A stretch of DNA of 64,000 nucleotides from Ailanthus altissimus. Lineage: Eukaryota > Streptophyta > Magnoliopsida > Sapindales > Simaroubaceae. Position 1 is the stretch's first letter; every line of letters starts with the position of its first letter. The notes under the pieces are model-generated. The model saw only the letters and a program-made list of their open reading frames with translations. It searched no databases and was not told where the DNA came from. The position numbers were made by a program, and so were the translations under genes. The DNA lies in the NCBI GenBank assembly GCA_946807835.1, contig OX327683.1:2423001-2487000 (forward strand), in the 5' to 3' direction. This document shows positions 23,796 through 35,544 of this stretch, piece by piece.

Positions 23796-24441
23796 TATTG
23801 AAGCGGAAGTAATCAAGTAAGCAAATATCCCAAGTAATATAATGTAGAAGCAAATAATTAAAAAAACTAGAGTGAAAAAGGTAGAAGAACACCACACAAA
23901 ATTTACGTGATTCAGTAATTTACTTACGTCTACGGCGGATCAAGATCACACACTTTTATTATTAAATCTCAAAGCACTCACAAAGTATGCATCTTATAAA
24001 AAATACTCGTAAAGAAACTCACTCTCTTTTAGAACAAGGGGTTTCTATCACTAAGAATAACAAAGTATCCTATAATCACAAAAATTATTATGTTTGATCA
24101 CTAAGATATGTTTACAAGCTAATTGACAGCCTTTATATAAGCTTTAGGACAACCTAAATTAACCTTAAATGTGTGAGAGTCATAAAAAAGTGGGAATCGA
24201 AACAATTTAGGAAACCAATTTCTCGCACTAGGTGCTGTGACACCCACTTTCTAGTACCGCGATGCTAGATGGCCGCACTTGGCACTACAATGCTGGGCAC
24301 TTGGTGCCATGGTGCCTACGCCTAGGTTGCCGCTTTCGTGTTTTCACTTTCTTTTACGTTCGTCTTTGATCCTCGTACACCCAACGTACTTGGTTTGCTA
24401 TTCAAATTATATCCCGATGATTTTTAATAAATTTTCTTATA
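23796..24441 (-). repeat. CopC 3' LTR
   Basis: 646 bp. The terminus is mutated to TATTGAAGC. Confidence 0.85.
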
Positions 24442-24539
24442 AATTTTTTCATTGATTCAAAATCATTCACAAAGTATCTTGATCTTTCATATCCGCATCT
24501 TCACTTACCTTTACATAGTAGTGATTTAAATTCAATCAT

Positions 24540-27215
24540 TGCATAGGATGAACTTAACCGAGGGTAGTGGCTTAGTTAACATGTCAACAGAATTTTCAAA
24601 CGACTTTATCTTTGTTAGACTAACTTTACTATTTTAGACAATCTCTCAAATGTAATAGAGCCGTACATCAATATGTTTAGACCTCTAGTGAAACACATAA
24701 TGCTTGCTTAGGTGTATGGCACTTTAGCTATCACAATTCACACTAGTGTTTACATCTTCAGTAGTCATTACTTTCGTGCATATGTTTTTTTAACCACACA
24801 ACCTCTTTAATAATTTCTCCAATAGCTATATACTTCGCTTCTGTGGTAGATAGTGCAACCGTATATTATAGAGCTAAAATTTAACATATACTATACCCAA
24901 ACACTGTGAATACATAACCCGTCATAATCTTCTCTCATCTAGATCACCTGTATAATCTGAGTCTACGTATCTTCTTACCATTACACTCATGTCTTAATTC
25001 CTTTTATACATCAGATTTGACATCCAATTGAGATATATCAAAATCCACTTCACTGCAAGTTAGTGATCCTTACCTAGAATTGTCATGCATCTATTCACCA
25101 TGCTTACAACCTGTGCTATGTTTAGTCTTGTGCAAAACATTGCATACATAATGCTCCCACAGTGCTTGCATACAGTACTTTACTCATCTGTAATTTTTTT
25201 TTATGTCAATGACTGTGCTATTGAAAGTTTAAAATGTATGGCTAAAGGAGTGGAGACAGTCTTTGTATTAGACATACCAAACTTTTTTAAGATCTTGAGT
25301 ATATATATCACTGTTGAGACAAGAAAATAACATCTCTTCTTTCTCTCAGAATATCTATACCCAATATCCTTTTTGATGCTCCCAAATTCTTCATCTCAAA
25401 CTCGCCACTCAACTACTTCTTGAGTTTCTGTACCTCTTCTATATTCTTACATGTGATCAACATATTATTGACGTATAGAAGTAAATACATTATCCAAAAA
25501 CTCAACCTCTTAAAGTACACGTATCCATCATACTTACTCCTACTAAAGCCATAAACCATTATAAACTCATCAAATCTCCTATACCATTGTCTAGATGATT
25601 ACTTTAACCCATATAATGACTTCTTTAGCAAATAAGCATGATTTTTTGGGGCTCTATAAATCCTTGCGACTATGTTATATAAATAGTCTCTTTAAGATCT
25701 TTATGTAGAAAAGTTATTTTTGTATGCATCTGCTCTAGATGTAAATCAAGGTTTGTACATATTGTTAATAGAATCTTACTGGATGTGTAATTGATGACCG
25801 GAAAGAATATCTTATAAAAGTCAACTCCTTCTCTCTGAGTAAAATCTTGTGAAATTAACCTAGCCTTAAATCTTATAGGCACTATCCCAAGTATCCCCTT
25901 ATTCACCTTATACACCCACTTACATCCAATTAGTTTTTTTGAGGCATCTCTACCAACTTCCAGGTATTATTCTTTCTAAGAGGACTAATCTCTTCTTTCA
26001 TAACCTGCTGCCATTATTTTTTATTTTCACTCTTCATAGCCTCATTATATATTCTAGGCTTATCAAATTCAAGAGAGTAAGTAGAATTAAAAGAGTGAGT
26101 TATTTATGTTCTAGGCTCATTAACCTCACTATACTTGATTGGTGGGTTAATCGCTCTTCTTCGCTTGTCTCTGACTAGCTGGTACTCTTCAAGTTTTATC
26201 TCAAGAGTCATAGTCTTTCTTTGGATAGACTTAGAGGAACTCACTAGTGTTCTTAGTTTATCTTCAAGGATCTTCTTATTGAAGTGCTGATCTAGGGGTA
26301 TATCAGATCTACTCTCAAGCTCCACTTCAATTTCTATTGATTCAGATGTTGAGTCTTCATTTGACATAGGTTATTCCTTCTTATCTTCTTGGGAGGCTTT
26401 CAACATAGTCATCTCATCGAACGTCACATCACAACTTATGATACTCCTTGGTGGTGTCAACTCTCTACACCACGCCTTATATCATTTTACTCATTCGAGA
26501 TATCCTATGAATACTTTTTTGATAGCTCTAGGTTCTGATTTTTCTTCCTTAAACATGTACAAAGGAAGGGCAACAAAATATTTTGAGGTAGTCATACTTA
26601 GGAGGGTTGCCAGACTATTTCTCCTCTGGCGCTTTGAAGTTAATTGCTGAGGATGGACTTATATTAATCAAATAAGCTACAGTCACTACAGCTTCTCCCT
26701 AAAATGCCATGGACATATTTGCATTAGCAAACATGCATCTAACCCTTTTAAGTAAGGTCCTATTCATCATCTCAGCCACGCCATTCTGCTGTGAAGTTGA
26801 TCTCACCGTTCTATGCTTTGTAATCCCATATTTGGCATAAAACCTATTAAACTCTCTATTATAAAACTCGAGACCATTGTTAATTTTTAGCCTCTTCACC
26901 CTTTTGCCAGTCTAATTCTCAATAAGAGTCTTTCAAGTCTTGAATGTATCAAACACTTGATCCTTACTCTTCAACATAAAGACCCAAAGCTTTCTTAAAT
27001 AGTTATAAATTAAATTAAGAAAATACCTAACACCACTATGAGTAGCTATCTGACATTTTCTCCTCTTTACTAGATGGAGCTGTAGACTCCTTTAATGTCG
27101 AGCCTAATCGTTGACTTACCAACAACGCCTTCACTTTTATTTTTCACAAATTGAAGTCATTCGTACTATTGAATTTTTTTACCTTATACTTGGGTGTGGC
27201 CATGTCTACTTAGAA
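24540..27215 (-). pseudogene. CopC pol remnants with gag start
   Basis: Recognisable pieces, in order on the minus strand: gag start (ATG near 27205), integrase ('LKINNGLEFYNREFN', 26699-26899), linker (26104-26367), RT N-terminus ('ARLISQDFTQREGVDFYK', 25670-25915), and a degenerate RT/RNase H to about 24540. Stops are frequent throughout. Confidence 0.85.
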
Positions 27216-27234
27216 CCAAGCTTTGATACTAATT

Positions 27235-27892
27235 TGATAAAGCAGAAGCAATCAAACAAGCAAATATCTCAAGTAATATAATGCAGAAACAAGCAATTAA
27301 GAAACTAGAGAGAGAAAAGTAGAAGAACACCACACAAAATTTATATGGTTCGATAACTTGCCTACATCCATGGTAGAACGAGATCACACTTTCTTATTAT
27401 TGAATCTTAAAGCACTCACAAAGTATGTCTCTTGCAAGAAAAACTAACAAGAAACTCACTCTCTCTTGCAACAAGAGGTTTCTCTCATTAAGAATCACAA
27501 AGTAGGCTATAATTATAAAGATTATTGTATTTGATCACTAAGATGTGTTTACAAGTCAATTGAGAGCCTTTATATAGGCTTTAGGATGACTTAGGTTAAT
27601 CCTAAATGTGTGGGATCATTTTAAGGAGTTTTAAAACAAGTGAGAGTCGAAACAAATTTAGAAAATCAATTTCTTGCACTAGGTGCTGCGGTGCTGGACA
27701 CCTGGTGCCGCGGTGTTGGACACTTGGTGCTGTGGCACTCAGGTTTTGTCTGGGGCATTGTGACGCCTATGCTTAGACTGCCACATATGTGTTTTTGCCT
27801 CATTTTACATCCGTCTTTAATTCTTACACGCTTAACATACTTGACTTGCTCTTCAAATTATATTCTAATAATTTTTAATTAATTTTTTTATA
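27235..27892 (-). repeat. CopC 5' LTR
   Basis: 658 bp, next to the decayed primer site (plus strand GCTTTGATACTA). Confidence 0.85.
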
Positions 27893-28320
27893 GAACTTAT
27901 AATTTGTGTTTTTTCTTGCAAAAATCGCAACCACTAGATGTTTTTTGAAAGTAAAGAGTGGGTACATCAACACATGAAGAGAGGAGATTCGGGCCAGCAC
28001 AACTTGCAAATATAGAAGCTGCTTCTGCCTGAGGGTTTTTTGTCACAAGCAAAGCATCTGTTGGAATAAAACCCACAGGTTCTGCAACTGTAGGTTTCAC
28101 CCAAGGAGAAGCCACCGCAGCCATGGCAGAGAAGTTCACCATCATTTTCACAAAGTGTTAAAGGATGCTTGTGGAGATAGTGTTGAATCTCAATCTCTGG
28201 TCTCTCTTTGCATCTGTCTCCCACTCTTTTGCTACTCTCGTCTTCTTCCCCGCTGAGAAGTTCAAGATCATTCCCCCAAATTAATGTAAGGAACTTGTTG
28301 AGATAGTCTTTGAATCCCAT
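27893..28320 (-). pseudogene. DC1 paralogue, exon 1, fragment a (N-terminus)
   Basis: ATG at 28320 opens MGFKDYLNKFLTLIW and about 43 residues before EIQHYLHKHPLTLCENDGEL, which matches MEIQHYLHEHHPLTLCE of the intact gene. The first Cys-rich block (CYGCGK...CKQCWPKSPL in the intact gene) is conserved as CHGCGG...CKLCWPESPL. A deletion then shifts the frame near 27985, and a further deletion removes about 15-20 codons before 'GCDFCKKKH', where CopC inserted. Confidence 0.92.
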
Positions 28321-30629
28321 CTCCAAACTATTTCTCTCTCTTTCTATTCTCTTTTTCTTCTATACAGGTTTCGATTAATTAGTTTGTGAATGGGCAACTT
28401 AAATTGGAAATTATTGCCGGTTTCTTCATAGCCTATCATCATTGTTGTTGGCTTTTTGCGACAATTTGACGAAGACTTGGGAAATTTGATTTTGCCAGGG
28501 GTGGAGTTTCTTTCTAAAATTTATTTTAACAATAATGAATTTCTTATAATTTTGTAATTTGACCTGCCAAAATTTTAAATTAATAATGAGACTCTTATAT
28601 AATTAAATTTTAATTTTAATATTTAATCTTTTTATTTTAAATTTTCGTTCCGCCTCGGTGACTTTTTCAGACTAGGTTAACTATAATATTACTGTAAAAG
28701 TTGGTGGACTGACCCATAATTAAATAAATGAGAAAGTAGTGTGATCGGCAAAAACTTCTGTTCAAAAAAGTGCTGTAGAAAACAATAGCTCTTACAAATA
28801 AAAATATTTGTTCATATAAATTTTTTTCCCTTGCACGACTTTTTATCAGTCCAAAAGTAATTACTTCAAAGATTAGGATCCCATACTAATGTTGTTTTGC
28901 CTAATGAATTATTTAGTATTGATTAAGTGATGAAGAACTTGTTGAGCATTTTCTTTTAATTCTGAATTTAAATCTCTCCTCTTTATATTTCGAATGTCTC
29001 CAGAGACATCTTCCCTCTTTATGTCATAAAAAAATAGAAAAAGAGATCGTATGCACCTCCAAACTGACCCAATGATAACGAGTGGCTCGTAGAGCACTAA
29101 AAAATATTGCTTCGTTATTCAACAGTTGATTTTTTCTGAAAAATTCAGAAATCACAACTTTGGTAATTTAGTGATTGGATAATATTATATTTTTTAAATA
29201 GAATTAAAATTTTTTTATCCTAAATAATATGTTAAGTAATTATTGAACATAAAATAGTATAATTTTTAAAATTATCTATTACACTATTTTACTACTTAAT
29301 AATTAATTAACATATAAAAAAAAATTTTAAATATCATTTACCAAGTGTAGAATTACTTTTAGTGATTATTTTAGGTTTTTTTTTTCGGTTGTTGAGTTAA
29401 AATATTGTGCAAAAAGGGTTCGTGTATTATTATTCTTATTGAAATGGTGGTTGGTGACTCCATATATAGTTAAAGAAAGGAGAAAATAATTTCCTAGGTC
29501 AAGAACTTTTCGTTGGCATATTTATTTTTCTTTCACACTTACAGTTTTCTACCAAATGCAAACGGGAAAAATTAATGAACAATTTAATTTTTTTTTAATG
29601 AAAGAAGAATATTGATTTTCCATCGACTAAACACTGTCAATCCTTTTGACGGTAGATTAGGTAAGACTAAATGCAACATTGTTTACTATTTTACAAGAAA
29701 GTTGTATATATAAAATTAAGCATAAAAAAAGAAACAATTCGAAATTAACAAATATAAATCAGCAATCATGGTTAGTTTCAATTGATTCAACATGGTAAAC
29801 CTTTTTGAGTGTAGCCAAAAAAATCTAGTATTCAAACTTCGTTCACACCCAATGGAGGAGGGTGTAATTTATATTTTATATAATTAAAAAATAAAAAAAA
29901 CTTGTACACTAATAATATTCTTAACAAAACATATATTTAAAAAAGAAAAAAGATATTTGAACTCTTAAATTTGAAAAAAGAGATATGCATATCTTTAAAA
30001 TTTTAAAATTTTCATTTATCTAACTGTCAAATTTTTTGTTAATATTTGATAAAGACGTAAATAAATTTTTTGAAACTTTGAGAATCTACATATCTCTATT
30101 CTCAAACCATAAGAATTTAGATGTCATTTTTTCAGTTTGCAAATCTATTACCAATCTATATAATAAATTTCTTAATCTCATGATAAAGAGGATAAAGACC
30201 AAAATTAGGTAAATAATCTACTGCATCATTATTATCGTTTAATGTACCAAAGAAACTAAAAAAACAAAAGATATCTTTCAAGGATAATTCATGGAATTTA
30301 GCAGTAACTTTCACGTTGTTTGATATTTTATCAATTGTTTCTTCCTTTTTTAGAACTATTTTTATGTCTACAAATAACTCTTACCCACCTACTATTTAAC
30401 ATATTGGAACTCCCTGCTCTTACAATGGAGTACTATAAAATGGTTTAATTAATATAAAATTCAATAATTGAGCAATTGTCCTATTAAAGTTCTTCATGGA
30501 CTGTATATTGTATGCACTGTTATATACTAACCCGATGCCAGGTTTAGATGTGATGTTCTATTAGATAGAAGATACCCTCGTATATTAAGTTGTTATCAAA
30601 TATAAAATTTGGTAAACATCAAATACTAT
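28321..30629. other. Upstream intergenic region of the DC1 paralogue, no gene seen
   Basis: AT-rich with many A and T runs. No coding match and no conserved promoter element were recognised. Confidence 0.5.
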
Positions 30630-30734
30630 TTTTTCTAAGACTTGATTTACGATTTTACAATAATAAAATATGTATTAGGACAGATGGGAGAGATGGAATT
30701 TTTTAATAAAAATATAAACTAATTGCTTTGTTAT

Positions 30735-30926
30735 CATAGGATCCCAACGAATTACACATATCTTCACATTAGTATAATATTGTCCATTTTGAGTTTAAAC
30801 TCTTATGATTTTACTTTTGAACTCTATTCAAAAGGTCTCATACCAATGGAGATATACTTTACTTTTTATGTACCTATGATCTTTCTCATTTCTTGCAAAT
30901 GTGAGACTTTATTTGCTTTGTTAATA
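30735..30926 (-). repeat. TRIM-2 3' LTR
   Basis: Pairs with 31364-31581. Confidence 0.85.
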
Positions 30927-31348
30927 ATCCTCCCCTCGAATAAAGGACCACTAAGTCTCTCCTCAAATAAAGGACTACTAAGCCTCCCCTCAAATGATAT
31001 TTTATCCGTCTATCTTTCACATAGGAAGATTTCACTCTCTTTTTGATACTCATCTTCTATTTATGTTCATTACGTTGTGGGTGCACGCCTTACGTAAAGC
31101 CCAACGTACTGCCTACTTCGAGAGCCTGCTCTATGAGGTCAACTCCTTATCACTGTATTGACAGATACACCTTACGTGAAGACTGCATCACTGCGTTAAG
31201 AGGACACTCCTTACGTGATGCCCAAGAGCACACCACTGTTTGTCTATAGAGCTTAACCACGGATCTCATTGCAAACTGAGGCTTACTAGATTCACCACCT
31301 TCTTATTCGGCACTGAAAATTTTTTCTACATGGTTAGCTTTAGGGTAT

Positions 31349-31361
31349 GGCTCTGATACCA
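31349..31361 (-). promoter_or_regulatory. TRIM-2 primer binding site (tRNA-iMet)
   Basis: Complement reads TGGTATCAGAGCC, perfect for the plant initiator tRNA-Met 3' end, two bases from the LTR. Confidence 0.9.
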
Positions 31362-31363
31362 CT

Positions 31364-31581
31364 TGTAGGAGTCCAACAAACAACACATATATCCACATTG
31401 GTACGATATTGTCACTTTGAGTCTAAACCCTCGTGGTTTTGGTCTTGCGCTAAACCTAAAAGCCCTTATACTATAATTTTTTTAATTTTTTTTGTTAATG
31501 TGGAGATATAGTTTACTCCTTATATATCCATAATCTTCCAAATGTTTTTGTTAATGCGAGACTTTATTTGCTTCTTTAACA
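31364..31581 (-). repeat. TRIM-2 5' LTR
   Basis: 218 bp, starts TGTAGGAGTCC and ends TTTAACA on the plus strand. Confidence 0.85.
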
Positions 31582-31900
31582 GTTATAGTACAACTAGGTT
31601 GAAGAACATGATAAGATGCTTAAAGGTATGATATACTTTGTTGGAATTTTGGGCTTATAAGGGAAAGTTTAGAATTTAACGTCAAATTCAAAAGATTAAT
31701 CTAATAGGTGGAGAGACCATATATTAAAACTAATGGGAGAGATGAATTTTTTCAATAAAAATATAAACCACTCACTTTGTTATAGTACAACCAGATTGAA
31801 GAACATGATAAGATGTTCAAAGGTATGATGAACTATGTTGTGGGCTTTGGACATAAAGGAAAGTTTAGGATTTAGGTTTCTACCTCAAAAGACGAGTTTG

Positions 31901-33279
31901 ATAAGTGGAAAGATATCCTACTTATAAACCTAAGTATCCATATTTTTTTAGTAAATTTAGGATAACTAATTTACTCAACAATCCTTTATTGAATGAAAGG
32001 GTCGATATGCCAATGTGAGATAACTAACTCAATCAACAATATCCTCTTGTATGAAACTTTTATTAGTGGAGGATCAACACAAGTCCTTTTGTTCGACAGT
32101 GAGTCTATCCACATTCTGACTACTAGGGTCTAACTACTAGGATCCAAGTATCCAATTCAAAGGACTAACATGATATATGAAGGGATTATCTTACATATAA
32201 ACCCCAATATCAATATTTTCCTAACTAATATGGAATAATTAACTCGCTTAATAAACTTATATATGCAAGATCATAAAATGTGTACGTTGTGAGGGTGAGA
32301 CACCTCAAAGTTTTTCGTACTTACAAAAATATTGGCAAATAATATATTTTCCATAGACTTGATTTTAAATTTATGGTAATAAAATATGTATTAGGTAAGT
32401 ATAAGTAAAGCGTAAGAGAAAGGAAACTTCCAATAAATATATGAACCAGTCACCCTCTATGATGTCGATGAATCGAATAAATTCTTGAGAAAATGTATGT
32501 GTGCTGAATTGGTCTTCTTTTACAAGTGTAGAGGTTGAATCTACATTAGATATGTCATCAATTTCTATTAATCCCATGACTTATTTCTAATTTAAGTGTT
32601 AATTATTCCCTTATAATTTTCTTGATTTACTCCTTATAAATTTGTTGATTTGAGAATAATAAAACCTTACTTAAATAAGCTCCACGATTTAAGTGATGTG
32701 TTTACCCCTTAATTCGACTAAACTTCCTTTTAGGTTGGGTTTAACCCCTAAATGTAGGGGGGAACAATATTTTTAGATTAAGTGATAAGTGCGAGTTGGT
32801 CCACAAATCTTAGCACGAATCAGCTCAAATGGCATTTTTGCTCTCCAATAACTCTTGGTGAATAAAAACCTATAAAGTTTTTCATAAATACATCCTTCAT
32901 ATATATTTTTCTTTGTTTTTGATAGAAAGTAGACCAATCACCATTATTTTCTCCTTAAATAATTTCAAAAAGATTTATAATACATACTTCCAATGCTACA
33001 AAAGTACTCAATAATATTTTCAGCTTTCCATGATTTTCTTTTAGTGGCATAAATAAAGAGAAGACTTTATTTGGTGACATTTTTATTTTTGTCATCGATT
33101 ATTTATTTATTTTGTTAGTTATAATGCCATAATCTTCATCATATTTTACCATATAGCACTTTTTAATAAGCTGATCAACACTTGAAATGTTTTGGGTCAA
33201 TTCAAGAAAATAAAGCACATTTGAAAAAAATTTAGATTAACCATTTTTAGTCAGCACAGAAATAATTTCCTTACCTTAA
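31901..33279. other. Intergenic, contains one dispersed-repeat copy
   Basis: No gene recognised. About 32330-32480 is, in reverse complement, similar to 45210-45350 upstream of the intact DC1 gene (shared TATACTTACCTAATACATA and TTCATC.ACATC motifs). Confidence 0.5.
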
Positions 33280-34080
33280 ATGTTTTGTAGCTTTCCATCT
33301 CCAAGTTTTACTTAAGAAATTTCTTTTTCATCGAGGCTAACAAATCAATCACAATTTTTCATCGAGGCTAACAAATCAATCACAATTTTCTATCATTTAA
33401 TTACTGCAGCCACTATCTATATATCAAATATCTTTTGATTCTTTTTTAGCATTCATACAGGTAAGGAAAACTTGATATTTAAATTCATTTTCTTTTGAAA
33501 ACTTTGCTTCATTCCTTTTCTTATATCAATAATTTTTATCTAAGTAATTTAATTTATTAAAAATTGTGCATTTAAATTGATATTTTTGACTTCCATGGCC
33601 ATAATTTTTGCAAACATTACATTGAAGATTGGAAGAAACATACCTTTGTTCACTTTTTTCTCTCCACCATCTATGGCTTTTAAAATTTCTTCCATGATCA
33701 TGTTGGTCATCAAAAACCCCCTTTCTTATTTATTTATTTTTAATTTTCACTCTACTTTTCTTTGATTTTTAGCTGTAATTAAAATGTTTGTTTAGTTAGC
33801 TACTCTATAAACTTGCTGATTATTACTTCATGTACCTTCAAAGAACTCATTAGTTTATCTAAAGAAAATTTTGATACATTTTTGGCTTATTTTGTCGCAA
33901 CAATGATATGCTCAAATTTAAAAGGAAGACTTCTAAATTTTTTCTAACCATTCTTTTTTCAATAAAACCTTTATAATTTCTTATTTGATTAATTGTGTCA
34001 CACACTTTTGAGAGAAATATTTGAACTCATTCTTTTTCTTTCATTAATAAATTATCAAATTCTCTTTAAAGATTGGACAA
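33280..34080 (-). pseudogene. Orphan copia gag-protease fragment
   Basis: Minus-strand pieces read, across frameshifts, a UBN2-type gag stretch ('FKFEHIIVA', 'SLDKLMSSLKVHEVI'), a zinc knuckle CNVCKNYGHGSQKY whose last Cys is now Tyr (near 33585-33630), and an aspartic protease site IDSGCSN (near 33400-33420). No LTRs were found around it. A 31-bp direct duplication lies at 33329-33390. Confidence 0.75.
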
Positions 34081-35309
34081 TGGTGATAGGAGGCTTCTTA
34101 TGTGAAGAACAAAAAAAAAAAATATATATATATATATTAGTTGTCGTGTGCCTTAAGGTATAGTATTTTTAGGGTTTCTTTGGCATGTGTTGCTTCAGGT
34201 TGAAGAAGATAGTATTAGGCATGTTCTAGGGTTGCTAAAGACTTTAAAAAGTCATCTTTTTCTTTTGTTGTTAAAATAAAGGTTTTTATAGTGCTAGGTA
34301 TTATATTAGGTCAAGATTTCTTATTTGACCCTCTTTAATTTTGAAAATTATTTATTTAATGAGTTTTTATCCTTTTAAAAGTAAAAAATAAATTTAATAA
34401 ATAAAAGTAGTAAAGTCTTATTTTATTCATATTTATTAAACACCAATTTAAATAAGAAAGTTAACATATTAATTTAAGAATGAGTCATAGAGTCAAATAG
34501 TATCTTAACATAAACTTACCTTTAGATTAAATATCTCTTAAGTGGGTTTTAATTTAGAAGTCTACACATTATGAATTTTACTTAGTACAACCCAATATTT
34601 ATCAAGCCACGACTCATAGGTAGTGTTCTAAAAAATGGTTTGGGCTACACGTCTTACCTTATAAAATATAACTGGACATGTGTGTGTACTTTAACTTAAG
34701 CCTTTGATAAATTTTAGTATATCAATAAGGACGAAAATGGTAATTATAATTGTACCAAAAGGAGGTAAATAATAATTTTTCTTTCATTAATTGATATAAT
34801 TCATTTCAATCCATTTTTGTAATTACCTGTACAAAGACAAATAATAATAGTAGCCCCAAGGCCTCAATATAGTTTCACCTTAGAAAGTAGGAAGCGAAAA
34901 CTATATTGTATATTGTCCACACACATAAATATATATATATGTGTGTGTGTGTTATATATAAACAATTTTGATTAAATGGATTAAGTCATTTTTTATTTAA
35001 TATGTGACTATATAAAAAATCAGTACTTTAACTTAAGCTAACAAAATTTTTAATTAAATAAGACGCTGATTTTTTTGTATAGTCACACACATCAGTGCTA
35101 TATATACACATACATGAACCAACTAGTGTTTGTAATCTATGATGAATAATTATAATGATTAATGTTTATAATGTTGAACCAGCTTAAGCAATCAACCCAA
35201 AATGCCCTCCCACTTAACATGAAGAGAAAATTTATTGGAGCTTTAGTGTTATTGAAACTTATTTTATCAGGCATTTCACGATCAAAGAATATTGTGAACA
35301 AGGAACAGA
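34081..35309. other. Intergenic, no gene seen
   Basis: AT-rich. Microsatellites occur near 34121-34137 and 34928-34951. No protein match. Confidence 0.5.
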
Positions 35310-35544
35310 GGAGGAGATAGAATTAAAACAAAAAAGGAATTGTACTTCATTTACAGCTGAATGTCTTGCTTTCCATTATGGGGTGTTGGCAGCAATTAAT
35401 AATGGGATTAGGATAGATAACATTGAGTTCGATTGCCTCAATGTTGTTTATGCTCTTAATAAGCAATCCTTTTCAGGAGTGCAAGGAGATATCATCGCTT
35501 CTGCTTTTCATCTTCTCTAAGATATGAAGAATGTTTCTTGTTTT
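35310..35544 (+). pseudogene. RNase H-like (RVT_3) domain, N-terminal half
   Basis: One plus-strand frame reads CTSFTAECLAFHYGVLAAIN, then NGIRIDNIEFDCLNVVYALN and KQSFSGVQGDIIASAFHLL. This matches the 'AE..A...G...A...G...V..E.D...VV..L' pattern of plant RVT_3 RNase H domains, found at LINE ends or alone. A TAA follows HLL. It is cut at 35544 by CopE and continues at 43664. Confidence 0.75.

Larger units (their letters stand above)
23796..27892 (-). mobile_element. CopC, old gag/protease-deleted copia in the DC1 paralogue
   Basis: LTRs at 23796-24441 and 27235-27892 belong to the CopB/CopG family but are much more diverged. The 5-bp target duplication is GAACC (23791-23795) and GAACT (27893-27897). 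The primer binding site by the right LTR is decayed. Near 27050 the N-terminal gag sequence is joined directly to the integrase core ('GVRYFLNLI'), so gag, protease and pre-integrase are deleted. This is the oldest of the three family members here by LTR divergence. Confidence 0.9.
9853..28320 (-). pseudogene. DC1-domain gene paralogue broken by four LTR insertions
   Basis: Minus-strand fragments, read in order, are colinear with the intact plus-strand gene at 45994-49865. Exon 1 lies at 28320-27893, 23795-23308, 18799-17190 and 12303-11890; the intron at 11889-11714; exon 2 at 11713-11107 and 10126-9853. Each gap is an LTR retrotransposon or solo LTR with a target duplication at the break. 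The coding remnant keeps nearly full length and all the DC1 modules I could follow. Other lesions include a deletion frameshift near 27985, a TAA at 23389, a TGA at 18306, frameshifts near 18720, 18600 and 18140, and a TGA near 11140. The N-terminus has an in-frame ATG at 28320 that gives about 43 residues absent from the intact gene. The fragments were aligned by eye. Confidence 0.93.
30735..31581 (-). mobile_element. TRIM-2, miniature LTR retrotransposon
   Basis: LTRs at 30735-30926 (192 bp) and 31364-31581 (218 bp) flank about 437 bp of non-coding DNA. The primer binding site at 31349-31361 is an exact complement of the initiator tRNA-Met site (plus strand GGCTCTGATACCA). The CCTCCCCTC stretch after 30926 provides the polypurine tract on the minus strand. 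The target duplication GTTAT is perfect (30730-30734 and 31582-31586). It is the same family as TRIM-1. Confidence 0.9.
30680..31900. repeat. ~198-bp tandem duplication split by TRIM-2
   Basis: The sequence around 30685-30734 plus 31582-31640 (GGGAGAGATGG ... TTTGTTATAGTACAAC) recurs at about 31735-31840. The period is about 198 bp once TRIM-2 and one target duplication are removed. Confidence 0.75.

Noticed and set aside
29156..29350. AT-rich block with ACTTTGGTAA and TTACCAAGTG near its ends, resembling a small MITE
   Set aside because: The inverted match is only about 8-9 bases, with no target duplication and a low-complexity interior.
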